Source of the DNA: Talpa occidentalis
Lineage: Eukaryota; Chordata; Mammalia; Eulipotyphla; Talpidae
Length of the DNA stretch: 64,000 nucleotides
Assembly: GCF_014898055.3 (NCBI RefSeq)
Contig: NW_023601104.1
Span: 69,671,106 to 69,735,105, forward strand
Direction: 5' to 3'
Both the position numbers and the translations under genes were made by a program. Below, one piece after another: positions 11,986 to 23,769 of the stretch; position 1 is the stretch's first letter; every line of letters begins with the position of its first letter. Under the pieces are notes generated by a model. It saw only the letters and a program-made list of their open reading frames with translations. It searched no databases and was not told the DNA's origin.

Positions 11986-13140
11986 ATCAGGATTTTGGAG
12001 TAAAGAACCTGCTATTTGATCTGTAAGCAACTGTACCTGAGGAAGACTTCAAAATGAGGGTGACATTTGAGGGCTTTTCAAGTATTATTTTATTCAGTCT
12101 CCTTGTATTTGAGGAGGTAGACAATATTACTACCCGGTGGCAGGGACAGCTGGTTGCCCAGCCAGGATCAAAATTCCCCTTCTCACCTGTTATTAGAAGC
12201 CCAACGTGACTTGGGGAGGTAACATGACCAATTCAAATCTGTTTTCCAGACTGCCTAGCAGGCAGCTATCCCCATGAAGCAGAAGCAGAGTTCACCAGGC
12301 TAGACTTCAAAAAAGCTGCTTTCAAAGGGCATAAGTGCTTACATGGGCTTTTTCTTGCTCTTTTCCCCTCTTGTTTCCTGCTTCCTGCCTGAAATGCAGA
12401 TTTGTTGGCTAAGGCTTCTGCACCGACTTGTGACCTCAAGAAAGGAAGCTGCAAGCTCAAGATGGCAAGGCAGGACAGCAGGAGCCTTAGGCCCTCATGC
12501 CCATGCTGTAGCAGCCTCGAGCTGCCTACCTCCAGACTTGTTTGTTTAAATACAGGAAAAGCAAACTGCTGTCTTATTTAGGTCTGTGCTATTTCTGGTT
12601 TTAGTTATCACTGGCTGACCCAGTCTCTGACCAGCACAAACCCTGGAGGCTGTTAGGTGGTGGTGCTAGGACCCAAATTCCAGTAGCCACATTCTTACTC
12701 ACCAACCTATACTGTTGGGACAAGCCTGTGGCCCTGGTGCAATTGAATAGCCTAGAGTGTTTCCTTGAAATGTTAATCCCCTTTCTGTCAGCTGTTTGGC
12801 CCTGGCATTTAGCACTGGGCTGGGTAGTCAGTAGCACTCAATAATACAGGTTGAAAGAATACAATGAATAGAACTGCCTCTCAAGCATTTCCCCAAGAAC
12901 TGTTTCTCTGAGGGCTTGTAGAATGATCCCTCTTCTCAGATTCCACTAGGTCAGCATCAGAATGAAAGTTGCAGGAAATCTGGAGTGCTTTGAGCTATTA
13001 AAAGAGAGTATCTTGAAAATGACGGATAATAACATTTAAAAGAAAGATCAACATAAAACTTCACTTAAGTAAATTCTTTTAATGGTGAAAAAAATCTAAA
13101 TGCATTTTTGTAGGAAATAATGAAAACATGAGTGTGATAG
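11986..13140. other. Unassigned, with old LTR-like and L2-like pieces
   Basis: About 12340-12615 (TTCCTGCTTCCTGCCTGAAATG, CTCAAGATGGCAAGGCAGGA, CTGCCTACCTCCAGACTTG) resembles an old MaLR-like LTR. About 12790-12866 (GGCATTTAGCACTGGGCTGG, CACTCAATAATACAG) resembles an L2/MIR 3' end. No gene. Confidence 0.4.
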
Positions 13141-13440
13141 TTAGAGTTGCTGTCCTAAATCTCTTTCAAAAAATATTTTTTACTGATTGCAACAATATCA
13201 AACATAACTGCAAAAAATTGAAAGTAAAAGTCCTCTATTTCTATATAACAAATTAGTGAATATCCTTTCAATTTTTTTATCATATAAAAACTATATTAAA
13301 TACATAGACTTATAAGAATGAGTTCATGATATAGGTATATTTTGCAACTTTTCTTTTCTTTCCATCATATCTTGGATATTTTCCCCACATATGTATATTT
13401 AGAGTAACCTCATTCTGTTTAAGGTAGCAGAGTAGCCTTT
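13141..13440 (-). mobile_element. Old L1 fragment, antisense
   Basis: CATATCTTGGATATTTTCCC and AACCTCATTCTGTTTAAGG, followed by GTAGCCTTTATTCC, resemble the antisense of old L1 elements. Highly decayed. Confidence 0.4.
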
Positions 13441-13933
13441 ATTCCAGTGCTTCCCTTTTTGAAAAAAAAATTATTTGGCTGTATCTCTGACCTTGAGCTG
13501 TAAAGTGTCATCAGGTGTTTACCAGGGGTGTTTGATGAAAAGGGTCAGCTATTAACTTTTACCTCCAACTGAAACGAGTTAACCCTGGAGTCTTGAGCTG
13601 GCAAACAGCCAGTTCTAGGAAGAAAAATATTCTAGGATCAATGTTTTGTGGCTAGAAAGGCATAAGGCTAAGTGTTTGAAATAAACAACTTGGGCTAGTC
13701 AGAACAGGAAAGTCCATCTGCTGCTGTGTCCCTGTAAAGTCTCCCTTGGCTCCTTCCTCCTGTCCGATGCTGGCCAGCGTGGGAAGGGGAGGATCATCTG
13801 AGAAGCAGGTATCATTCTAAAACCCGAAGAATACCAGTTCCTGACCTGCATCCCATGAGCATTGAGAGCTTGTGGAATGCTAGGCACCCCCCATTCTGAG
13901 CTCAGGTAGTTGGGGAGAAGAGTGGATGAGAAC
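13441..13933. other. Unassigned intergenic DNA
   Basis: No gene. A stretch near 13800-13890 (ACCAGTTCCTGACCTGCATC) may be a MER5-like remnant. Confidence 0.4.
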
Positions 13934-14020
13934 TGGACATAAGACCTGAAGCCATAAAATACATAGAAGGAAATATCGGTAAAACACTACAAGACATACA
14001 TCGCAATAACAACTTTAAAG

Positions 14021-14777
14021 ATGCATCATCCAAAAGCAAATATATTCAAGGAACAGATAAACACCTGGGATTACATCAAACTGAAAAGCTTCTGCACAGC
14101 AAAAGAGACATTAACCACAACAGAGAGATACCCGACTGATTGGGAAAAAATCTTTATACTCCATTCAACTGATAAAGGACTGATCACAAGCTATACAAAG
14201 AACTCGCAAGACCCAACAAAAACAAAATAAACAATCCAGTCAAGAAATGGGCAGAAGAACTTAAAAGACATTTCTCCAAAGAGGAAATGCAAATGGACAA
14301 CAGGCATATGAAAAAATGTTCAACATCCCTTATAATTAGGGAAATGCACATAATCAAAACCACATTGAGATACCACCTTACACTAGTAAGAAAGACACAT
14401 GACAGAAAAACAAGCAATAACAAATGTTGGCGAGGATGTGGTGAAAAGGAACTCTCCTAAATTGCTGGTGGGAGTGCAAACTAGTCCAACCACTATGGAA
14501 AGCTGTCAGGAAGTTCCTCAGTCTACTAAAAATGGAGCTACCATATGACCCGGCAATTCCACTCTTAGGGATCTACCCAAAGGACACAAAAACATTGATT
14601 CAAAATAGCACCTGTACCCCTATGTTTATTGCAGCACTATTTACAATAGGTAAAATCTGGAAACAACCCAAATGCCCAAAAATAGATGACTGGATCAAGA
14701 AGATGTGGTATATATACAAAGTGGAATATTACTCAGCAATCAAAAAAGATAAACTCATGCCATTTGCAGCAACGTGA
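14021..14777 (+). pseudogene. L1 ORF2 C-terminal remnant, broken
   Basis: Two open pieces, 14021-14230 and 14532-14777, carry ORF2 C-terminal similarity: [14 protein letters not shown] in the first, and [14 protein letters not shown] [16 protein letters not shown] plus QPKCP..DWIKKMWYIY in the second. The part between them is closed by frameshifts and stops. In an intact element ORF2 encodes the endonuclease and reverse transcriptase. Here only the cysteine-rich C-terminal end is present, so no enzyme can be made. Confidence 0.9.
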
Positions 14778-14968
14778 ATGAAGCTAGAAGGAATTATGCT
14801 CAGTGAAATAAGTCAGAAGGAAAAAGAAAAATATCGGATGGTTTCACTTATAGCAGGAATATAGGGAAACCAAATATGACATCTGTGTAAAAAAATAATA
14901 ACAGTACAAAACACAACAAAACAAAAACAGACAATTATAAACCAGAGATATGCTGCAGGGGAGGAGGA

Positions 14969-14994
14969 GGGAGAGGGATCAGAGGGAGGGAGGG
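14969..14994 (+). other. G-quadruplex motif in L1 3'UTR
   Basis: Five GGG runs at 14969-14971, 14975-14977, 14984-14986, 14988-14990 and 14992-14994, with loops of 1-6 bases, fit the canonical G-quadruplex pattern. G-rich 3'UTRs are known in mammalian L1. Confidence 0.7.
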
Positions 14995-15134
14995 AGGAGC
15001 ACAGGGGACTGAGGTGATGGTGCACGGGTGCATTGGTGAAGGAAATTCTATGGAGACTACACCTGAGGGGGTGGGGGGGGAAGTAAATATTGTTTAAAAA
15101 TAAACAATGATGTAAAAAATAAAAAAAAAAAATA

Positions 15135-16619
15135 AGGAAAAACAAGGCGGGAAGCCAGTAGGCATGGCCTCTTTCCTGGGAGAGTTTAGGTTCTAGAAGG
15201 GGAGATGAATAATATGAATCCTGCTCCCTCCACCCCACCAAAATCAAAGCACTCACTGTCCACATGATTATCCCAAACCTATGAATCAACCCAGCCAGCT
15301 ACTGTAATCTGAGCCTGCTTGGTAAGTGTAGAAAGCAGCAGCTGTAGGCTTGGGTAGCCAGCAGGGCTCAACTGAGAAGGCTTTGGGGAGGAGGTAACCC
15401 AATCATCAAAGCAGAGGGGTGGCCCCAGAGGTCAGAACCTGGCTGGCACAGAAGCATAAACCCATGCCAGAGAAGCTGGCAGTGGCATGGCGGGGAACCA
15501 CAATGGGGTTAGTTCAGGCAGGGAATAGAGTTTAAGGTGGACTATAAGAAACATGGGGAATGGGGCAAGTAAAAGAGGGGAGATGTGAGGGACTTTTGGA
15601 CCTGTGTTGAAGAGATTGACTTGTATAGACAGGTAATAGGGAGCAGCTGGACTTTGAGTGAGCATCCCTGAGGAAAGCTGCAGACCCAGAGTGTACCTGC
15701 TGAACTCCTCAGGTCATGCACCTACACAGAAGTAGCTCCACCGGGAACCCCACCAGCCCTTGTCTTACACAAGTTGGTGATATCACCCAGGATGCATGCA
15801 ACATTATTTTCGCACTGTAAGGGTGGTTCAGGATTTTCTAGCCAACCAGCAGGCACAACTAAGTATTTCCTCCAGATGGCAAAACTGGGCCTGCCCTCCA
15901 GTCTGCAGGACTGCAGCCCCAGACCCCCAGGATCACTAGAATCGAACAATGTTGGGTTTATCAACCAGTTGAAGCTCAGTGATGAGACCATCACAGAGGG
16001 GCAGCACAGTGAGAGACCATCACAGAGGAGTCACTCATTAGGCCTGGGAGATGAGTTAGGGAGGGTTCGAAGAAGCGGCACTTTGCTCTAGATTGCATGT
16101 TATCAGGAAGCAGGGTAATTCTATGATTGGGTATCTTAATTCTTACCTAGAAGTCAAGGTAGAATGAGGCAAGACTAAAGTTCTAATTAAGAAGTAGCAT
16201 ATTATTCAAGAAAGCGGTGTCTTCAGTCACTTTTGTGGTTTGGATATTCTTATTTTTGTCTGGGCCCAGGCGTGATTGTGGAATAATCTTGTTTTTGTTT
16301 TGTTCCATCACGGTCACAGAGTGGCCTTGTCTAACATCAGTGTTCTATGGAAATATTTATGTTCAATGGGAGAACACCACGGTCTGGCTGTGAATGACAG
16401 TGAGGTCCTGGCCCTCAGGGATGGCTTTTCTATTTCTCTGTAAGAACCAAAGTCTGTGTCCAAAGGTTTTGGAGAAACCTAGAGATAAAAAAATTTGAGG
16501 GCCCTCAAAGTTCATGTATGAGCAGAAACTCCTCAAAGGCAAGGCTCATGGTGCTGTGGGAGATTCCCAACAGTGCCCTGACTTGGCCTATGAATTGCAT
16601 TGAGATCTGAAGCCTGAGC
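15135..16619. other. Unassigned intergenic DNA
   Basis: No recognised repeat or gene. An open frame of 105 codons (15774-16091) with a 90-codon frame opposite has no domain I recognise. GAGACCATCACAGAGG occurs twice at 15983-15998 and 16013-16028 (period 30), a small duplication inside that frame. Confidence 0.45.
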
Positions 16620-16850
16620 AAGTAGATTTAGGAGAACATGGAAGGAAGAATGTTCCCGGCTGAGGAAACAATCTGCAAAGGTGAAGATGAAGTGTGGGAT
16701 ATTAGAAGAGTTAAGAGAAACCCAGTGTGGGGCACAGTGGTGACCATGCAGACTGTTGAGGTGGACAGGGTAGTGCCATTCTCAAGCGTCATTAGGTAGG
16801 CAGGCACAGCTTCACTCTGTCCCAGGTTTTCTTTCAATTGTGATGGCCCT
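16620..16850 (-). mobile_element. L2 fragment, antisense
   Basis: Resembles the antisense L2 3' region: GAGGAAACAATCTGCAAAGG, then AACCCAGTGTGGGGCACAGTGG. Diverged. Confidence 0.5.
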
Positions 16851-17259
16851 AGGAGATGCTATCACTGCATGTTGATAACCTAAACATCTTTAAAATATGA
16901 AAATGACAATGATATAAGAAAATAAATAAATTTAGAGGAATGAAAGCTTCATGAGATCTTATTAGAACAACTTGTAAGCCAATGCAAAGCAAAGGGAGGT
17001 CTTTTAACAGCTAGATGTTGTATTATCAGCTATTACATGGCATGATTTTTACCAGGATGAGAGGCATACTCAGTTATCTTGTGTAGAGGGATGAAGGTGC
17101 CCAGATTGTTCTTAGGCGTCCATACTTGACCTGCAAACTGGGTACAAGATGGCAAGCAAAGAACGGGCCAGGAAATAGGGGGTCACTAAGAGCAACACTT
17201 CTGTAACCTCTTGTGCTTTCCCAAGCAATCCCACACAGCAATCACCTTTGACTCCCACA
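16851..17259. other. Unassigned intergenic DNA
   Basis: Nothing recognised. Confidence 0.5.
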
Positions 17260-17360
17260 AAATAGCTGTGAAATAGAGAGACCTTTATAACAGTGGGAAA
17301 GATGTCCAATGACTTGCTCCAGGTCCCACAGGGACAGAGGGGACACGTGAATGTACATTC
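17260..17360 (-). mobile_element. MIR-like fragment
   Basis: Antisense MIR-like core: GTGGGAAAGATGTCCAATGA, CTTGCTCCAGGTCCCACAG. Confidence 0.45.
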
Positions 17361-18317
17361 ACTGTTTCTAGATTTAAAACTTTTTTTTTCCACAGACCAC
17401 AACTGAGTCACCCAATATTCTCTCTCTCTTTCTCTCTCTCTGACCTCCTTAAAACCATAGAACTTCAGAAATTTCTAAATTGAAGGGGATCTTAAATATT
17501 AGCTAGTTTGTTTGATCCTCCTATTGGGAAATTGCAGGAACTCTGAAAAAATTGAAAAGCATTATTAAAAAAAAAAAGACATAAAGTACTATTTTCCATT
17601 AACAGAAGAGTAGTCATTATTTGGGTCCTTTCTAGTGACTCATTGCTGGCTCTGTATCACATGTGCTGTAATGGAAAGACTGTTCCTGTCACTAAGTAGC
17701 TGTGACCTTTAAAAGCAGACCACTTTCTTCGGGTACCCTCTATTTTCTCCTTGTGAACTAAAACTGGAATGTGGCCCACAACTAATAATAATAAACTCAT
17801 CTTACATTATCATCCAGCACACACATGTACACACACACACATAGAATTGAAACAAAAGTTCCAAAAATCTGTGCTTCTCCTTCCCAGTGTACTAAACATT
17901 TTTTCTATTCTACTCTATGAAAAAGCTCTTTGCAGTCCACTAAATTGATTTTACAATCCACTATCATTTGAAATCCTTAGGTTGACAAATGCTGGACAGG
18001 ACACCCTCCAAGGTACCTTTCAGCCCTTGTTCTCTGCCACTCCTGGGGCTGCCTGGAGTCTCTTTGAGGTTTCCTTCTAGCAGGGCAAGTGTCTAGCCTG
18101 CCCCTTCCTGGCAGCTGTGAGGGGTGACTTGGAGGTTGATGCTCCCTATCAGTCCTTTGGACTCACAAACCCGCATCAGTCTTGTGGCAGTTTGTCTCTG
18201 CATGGATAAGCAAAGCTCCAGAACACGACTTTCTGGTCATGGTCAACCTAGATTAGGTGGAGAATGACCCATAGTCAAACTGCAATGCTAGAGAATTTGG
18301 TTAGTCTCTGCCTGCTC
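17361..18317. other. Unassigned, with short simple repeats
   Basis: Contains a short CT-rich run (17419-17441) and an interrupted CA run (17818-17842). No gene. Confidence 0.5.
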
Positions 18318-18530
18318 CCCACCCAGCACCCATACCACACCCATGCACGTATACCACACCCAACTCACCACACAGGCTACTTACAAACACATGCACATGC
18401 ACACCCCCATGCACTTCACATGCACACACCACTTGTACATTCACCACATATGACATGTGTACACACACCCTTGGCACACCTTACATACACATGCTGCAAA
18501 CATGTATACACACCACACATGTGCTCAGAA
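18318..18530 (+). repeat. Imperfect CACA-rich tract
   Basis: About 210 bp made of irregular CACACC, CATGCACA and ACATGCACAC blocks without a fixed period. It is a decayed dinucleotide or short minisatellite array. Open frames across it (histidine- and threonine-rich) are artefacts. Confidence 0.7.
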
Positions 18531-19759
18531 CTCCAAATCCTTTAATTTGAAGGTGAATGATTCAGAAGGAACTAATTTAAAGTTAATCTATAATAGGTCC
18601 TTTCTATTTATCCCTAGCATAGAGTTCGTAAGAGCATTTTCAATAAGTAGGGAAATTTGCATAAAAATACATTGCAATTCAACAATGACATCACTTAAAA
18701 ATTCCTGTAACCTTACTAAGGTGTTTCAATTATAATTTTTTTTGAATTTAATTAAATTTTCATTTTACAAGTACCTTTTTTTAATGTTATATTTGAACAT
18801 TAAACTAAAGCTAATGTGTAATAGCTGAATACTATATATTTAATGTTTAATAACTTACACATTTGCTTAATGTTTTGAAGCAGACTTACAAATGTGTGCT
18901 TTCAAAAACTGCTTCACTCATTGTTTTACTGATGTGTTAAATTTTATGAATTCTAAATATTTAAAAATACAATGGTAACAATCCCAGTATTTCACCATTA
19001 AATGAAGTAAAGTGGGAATCCTGGTAATATCATTTGCTTGGAATTGCTGGTACAGCAGGTAGCTGGCAAGGTACTCCTGTCCATGATCCCATGGTGATTC
19101 TGAAGTTGCTTTCAGCACCTAGCCCAATGCTTAGCATCTGGAAATGTCTCAGGCAGTGTCTGGTGAGAGAATCACTAAAAAGGAAGAAGGTAAGAAACAG
19201 GGAGAAAAGGAAATGAGAACCAGATGAAAGTATAGAGAGAAAGGTAAAGGGAGAAATGGATAGGATCAGACTGGGGCAGAGTAGATAGAGAGTGAAAGAG
19301 GCAAGCAGAAGGAATAACCATATGTTGCTTCTGCCTTAGACATCTTCTCACTATAAAAAGTAGAAATCAAAGACCACTTCGATGGCAGATCTTGTTCAAA
19401 ATATTGCTGGAACCCACCTGGTGAAGTGGCAGTTTTGTAGGAAGTTCACTGGAAAATTCAGCTTTCCATCTGCAAGAGAGGAAACAAATCTTGCTGAGAC
19501 ATTTGACAGACACAGAGTTGTTCAGTCTTGGCCATTACTGCTATATTTACTTTGCTATGGTAACAAAATTCATGTCATGGAAATACACACATCACCCATC
19601 TACAGCCGTTTACTTTTCATCTCTAAGCATCATACATGAATTTGGAAGGAGGGCCATAGTTTTACTACTTTTCCTAGCAATAAATTTAATAAATTCTCAT
19701 ACTTTTTAAATCATCAGAAATTATAGGTAAACCTAAACAAGAAAGTAAACATTACCTAC
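18531..19759. other. Unassigned intergenic DNA
   Basis: AT-rich left half, purine-rich stretch at 19180-19320 (AGGAAGAAGG, GGGAGAAAAGG). No gene recognised. Confidence 0.5.
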
Positions 19760-20469
19760 TCTTCAGAACGTCCAGAAATAATGTTATTAGTATGTGGTAT
19801 TTAGATTTCATTTTTATTATAAACATAAAGGAAAAAAATATGATCATTCTATATCCTTCTTGCATATCCTTTGTTTCACTTAATAGGCTGAGGACATTTC
19901 TGTCCATCTTTTAAAATTATCTCATAGCATTCTCTTTCCCTATTGACTAATATTCAGGTTTGCCAATCTTTTGTTATTATAAAGGACATACTAAAGAACA
20001 TTTTTGTACAGATATTTTTGTACACTTTTTCTGGATTTCCTTTGGGAAAGCCCTTAGATGTGAACATTAAAATATCAGTATGCGCATTTTAAAATACTCT
20101 ATCAGTTTTCCAAATTGCCTCCAGAAAGTTTGAACCAATTTACATCCCCTTTAAAGTATATGAAAGTATCTATTATCTCACACCCTAATCAACACTAGTT
20201 ATTATCATTCCTTTAAAACTTTTCCAGTTTTATATGTCAAAAGGAATTTTCATTGTTATTTTAATTGGCATTTCATTTATTACTGGTGGGTAAAATATTT
20301 TTCATGTTTATTGGCCATTTGCATTTCTGCTTTTTTGTGTAACATGCCTGACCATGTTTCAACTATACTTTTATTGTGTTTTTTATCTTTTCATTGATTT
20401 CTAAGAAGTTCTTCATAATTCAAAAATATTAACCCTTTGCTGGCATGCTGTCATAAAAAATGTAAATTT
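19760..20469 (-). mobile_element. Old L1/HAL1-like, antisense, part 1
   Basis: Antisense of old L1: TATCCTTTGTTTCACTTAATAG, CAAATTGCCTCCAGAAAG, TTAATTGGCATTTCATTTATTAC and TTATTGGCCATTTGCATTTC. These phrases occur in the order expected when reading backwards through ORF2 and upstream. Confidence 0.65.
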
Positions 20470-20717
20470 TTAAATATTTGTTTATTTTTTGTGTAGAAGA
20501 ACTGGGGTACAGGCCAGAGATACAGGGGGCGAGAGGATTCACCAGAGACGGCGTAGGGAGCAGAGCAGGCAGATTTACTGAAATACACTGCTGAGGGGAA
20601 CAGTGGGTGAGACAGGAGAGGTCTGCTGCACCATGTGGGTAGCTCCCTGGCTAGGGATCAACTCAGGCTATAACAGTGATAGCACTGAGACTTAACCCCT
20701 AGGCCACTAGGAAGGCC
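20470..20717 (-). mobile_element. tRNA-derived SINE, copy 4
   Basis: Minus-strand SINE inside the antisense L1. The tail lies at the left (AAATATTTGTTTATTT) and the head ends in AGGAAGGCCC at about 20717. The tRNA-like head is decayed, with the B box disrupted. A possible short duplication (TGTAAATT) is present on both sides. Confidence 0.88.
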
Positions 20718-20992
20718 CTGTCTTGTAAATTCTTTGTTAATTTTTCATAACTTTGAAGATGTAGTTTAAACAGCAGTTTCATTTGTTTTGCTTGTATCAA
20801 TAACCAATGTATCAATAATTTTCTTGTTTCTTGCCTCTGAATCCTGTGGTTTTTTCTATCCTTTTTTTACATTTATATGTTTTAAGGCATCTGGCATTTA
20901 TTTGATGTGTAGTGTGAGGTGGGGATCTAAATTCCACCCCCCTTCACCCCCACCCTTGTTCCTAAATTGTCTCATTAACACTTAGAATGAAT
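20718..20992 (-). mobile_element. Old L1, antisense, part 2
   Basis: Continues the antisense L1: GATGTGTAGTGTGAGGTGGG followed by GATCTAAATTCC corresponds to the ORF2 region read backwards. Confidence 0.6.
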
Positions 20993-21008
20993 AGTCTATA
21001 TTATTTCT

Positions 21009-21275
21009 TTTTTTTAAAGATTTATTTATTTATACAAGAACCAGGGTACAGGCCAGATTTGCGGGAGGGTGAGAGGATTCACCAGAGATAGAGAGGAGAC
21101 CAGAACAGACAGACTGATTAAATATACTGCTGAAGGGAGCAGCGGGCACAACAGGAGAGGTCTGCTGCACCATGTGGGACCCTCGCCGGCCAGGCTGGGA
21201 TCGAACTGGTGCTGCAGAATCTGCGGACAACTTCACAGCACTGCGCTCAACCGCCTGTGCCACCAGGGGAGGCCG
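21009..21275 (-). mobile_element. tRNA-derived SINE, copy 5
   Basis: Full-length minus-strand SINE. Its duplication AGTCTATATTATTTCT (20993-21008) matches AGTCTATATTGTTTCT (21276-21291) in 15 of 16 positions. The minus strand keeps a B-box-like GTTCGATCCC. A 77-codon frame through it is not a gene. Confidence 0.92.
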
Positions 21276-21291
21276 AGTCTATATTGTTTCT

Positions 21292-21490
21292 AATGACTGC
21301 AGTGCCATCCTCACATTTCTTACAGATATTGAGCTCTCTGTTACTTGCCTTTTTATAGTTCTCTGAAACCCTAAATCCATGTCTATTAGTCTTTTAGAAC
21401 TATCTATTATTTTAATTGTCCAGATTGATAAATTCTTATTCTCTAAACCCTTCAAGCTTTTAGAATAATGGTTGCTATTTTTCACTAGAA
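21292..21490 (-). mobile_element. Old L1, antisense, part 3
   Basis: Remainder of the antisense L1 split by SINE copies 4 and 5. AATTGTCCAGATTGATAAATTC and neighbours are L1-like. Weak. Confidence 0.45.
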
Positions 21491-22509
21491 ATAAAAAGGT
21501 GTAGTTAGTCACTCTGGAGGTGTGGTGGAAGACAGAAATTTTCCCTGGGTCAGAGTTTCAGATATGAAAAAAACCTGAAGACCTATTCCATTCCCCTAGC
21601 TTCACAGGTGTATGCTAGAAATATTGACTCATTCTTGATGAACACAACTAGCAGCACAAATCTGAGACAAGAACTAGGACCAGAAACAAAGCTAATTAGG
21701 TATATTCCCCTACAACCATACTGGATAAAAATGGCTACAGTGAGGGTCTAGCAAGGACAACAGATTTGGTAAAAGGATGAGCCTTTTGTTCTAGATCTCC
21801 GGTATCTAACACTTGTAGCGAAATAAGCTGTTTCTATAGCACCACTTGACAGGTGAGTTAAATGGGTGGGAGCCCTTGCTGTTAACTGACCGAATCCTTA
21901 GAAAACTGAGTAAAAAAAGAAATACCATAAATGTTCAAAACAGAGAGCATGCAAGCTCGTAGCACGCAACATGTGCAATAGTAGCAATTTTCCCAGTTTT
22001 GAACTTTCAAGAGAAGTTTCAGATGTTTCTCAGAAGTGCCACTCTCAACTCAGCCTGGGTGACTTTGTGAAGGTCATTTAGGTCAGACACCAGCAAGTGC
22101 AGGCAGCTGAGAAGCAGGAAATGTGTGGGGCTCTGGGAGCACAGCAAAGGAGAAAAGCTTTTTATAGTCAAGGCATGGGAGGAAACACTGATAATCTGAG
22201 GAGGGTGGTGCATATGTTTGTGTTTTCTTTTCTCTGCTGAGAAAACTCTCAAACTGGGTTCTTTAAAAGTCACCCAGGCTCTCAATCATCCCTTATGGAA
22301 ATCTATTCTCTAGAAAATAATCTTCCATCTGACATCATGAGGTTTAAAAGATATGTTAAGTTTCTTAAAGATACTCTGTAGCTTATTTTTGTAATAGAAA
22401 ATATATTCATATGGCTTAAATTTCAAAATGTACAAAAGGATATATATTGAGAAATCTTCCTTCCACCCATGGTCCTCAACTACCTGGTCCCCTGTCCTAG
22501 GGAGAACCA
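21491..22509. other. Unassigned intergenic DNA
   Basis: No gene or recognisable repeat. Confidence 0.5.
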
Positions 22510-22989
22510 AGTTCTAGTTTCTTATATACCCTTCCAGAGTTGTCTTAGACATAGCTAAAAATACTGGTCCACACATATGTTCTTTTGTGAGCTGTTCCGC
22601 ATCCTGTTGTTTTGACTTAACAATACATCTTATGGATATTCCGTGTCCATGCATGAAGAGCTTCCTCATTCTTTACAGCTGCATTTCATTCTACTCTCTT
22701 GTTTGAACAGCATACATTTTATTTAACTGGAGCCCCTATAGATGGACCTTTATTGTCCTAATTTTGCCAATACACAGACTATCGTAATTAATAAATTATT
22801 TTGCACAGCAGTAAATTTATATAAAAAATAAAGTTTTAGAAGGGGAAATGCTGGATACAACATGAGCATTTGTAATTTTGGCAGATGTTGCTAAATTTCC
22901 CTTCTTAGCGATTGCACCAATTTAAAGACCTCCCATTCATGTAGAAACAGCCTGTTTCCTCACATCTTCACTAAAAGAGCATTATCAAC
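22510..22989 (-). mobile_element. Old L1/HAL1-like fragment, antisense
   Basis: CATTCTTTACAGCTGCATTTC, AATTTTGCCAATACACAG and AGGGGAAATGCTGGATACAA resemble antisense old L1/HAL1. No open frame. Confidence 0.5.
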
Positions 22990-23286
22990 TTTTTTTTTTT
23001 TTAGAGGCATGTTTTATTTATTTATTTATTTGTTTGTTTGTTTTGTTTATACATGCACTGGGTACAGTCAGAAGCGCAGGAGGGTGAGAGAATTCACCAG
23101 AGCCAGAGCAGGGAGCAGAGCAGGCAGAAGGACCGAAGTACACTGCTGAGGGGAGCTGCAGGCAAGACAGGAGAGGTCTGCTGCACCATGTGGGTTAGCT
23201 CCCTGGCCAGGGATTGAACTTGTGCTGCAGAGGTTGCAAAAAGCTTCACAGTGCTGCATTTTGACATCTTGCACCACCAGGCAGGC
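22990..23286 (-). mobile_element. tRNA-derived SINE, copy 6
   Basis: Minus-strand SINE of the GTACCCAGTGCATGTATAAA class, like copies 1 and 11. The left tail is long, with TTTA and TTTG units (23010-23045). The right end AGGCAGGCCCC is the head. Confidence 0.9.
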
Positions 23287-23482
23287 CCCCTCTAACATTA
23301 TATTTTAAATAATCTTTCTTTTCCTGCTGACTTGAAAAACTAAATAATATCTTTATTTTTAAGGCATTCACATTAGAATTTATAATAAAACTTTTCCTAT
23401 CATAACAAATGCCCTCAAAAGCTCCACAAATCTTGTAATGATTTCTTACCACCACTGGACAATCACAATTTTATAATTTTCT

Positions 23483-23752
23483 TTTTTTAAAAAGATTTAT
23501 TTATTTATACATACAAGAACTGGGGTACAGGCCAGAGTTGTGGGGGGTAAGAGAATTCACCAGAGACAGATTGGGGAACAGAACAGGCAGATTGACTGAA
23601 ATACACTGCTGAGGGGAGCAGAGGACAAGTCAGGAGAGGTCTGCTGCATCATGTGGGTAGCTCCCTGGCCAGCCAGGGATAAAACTTGTGCTGCAGTGTC
23701 TGTGGTGAGCTTCATAGGTTTTATCTTAACCCCTCGTGTCAACAGGGAGGCC
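23483..23752 (-). mobile_element. tRNA-derived SINE, copy 7
   Basis: Minus-strand SINE bracketed by CAATTTTATAATTTTCT (23466-23482) and CAATTTCATAATTTTCT (23753-23769), a 17-bp duplication with one mismatch. Common ATGCATAAA-type tail variant. Confidence 0.92.
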
Positions 23753-23769
23753 CAATTTCATAATTTTCT

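Larger units (their letters stand above)
13934..15134 (+). mobile_element. 5'-truncated L1, plus strand
   Basis: The sequence starts inside ORF2 (AAGACCTGAAGCCATAAAAT), continues through the ORF2 C-terminal region, the junction phrase CTCAGTGAAATAAGTCAGAAG, a G-rich 3'UTR, and ends in AATGATGTAAAAAATAAAA with an A-run. About 1.2 kb of an element that is normally 6-7 kb. The ending AATGATGTAAAAAAT recurs at 40.2, 55.1 and 57.7 kb, so one L1 lineage made all of them. I could not find a convincing target-site duplication. Confidence 0.9.

Noticed and set aside
14813..15289. 158-codon minus-strand frame
   Set aside because: Antisense of the L1 3'UTR and its A-rich tail.
15774..16091. 105-codon frame as a possible exon
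   Set aside because: No family motif, a competing minus-strand frame, and an internal 30-bp-period duplication. Nothing separates it from chance.
18318..18530. CRISPR-like or satellite array
   Set aside because: No fixed unit or spacer structure. It is an irregular CACA-rich tract in a mammalian genome.
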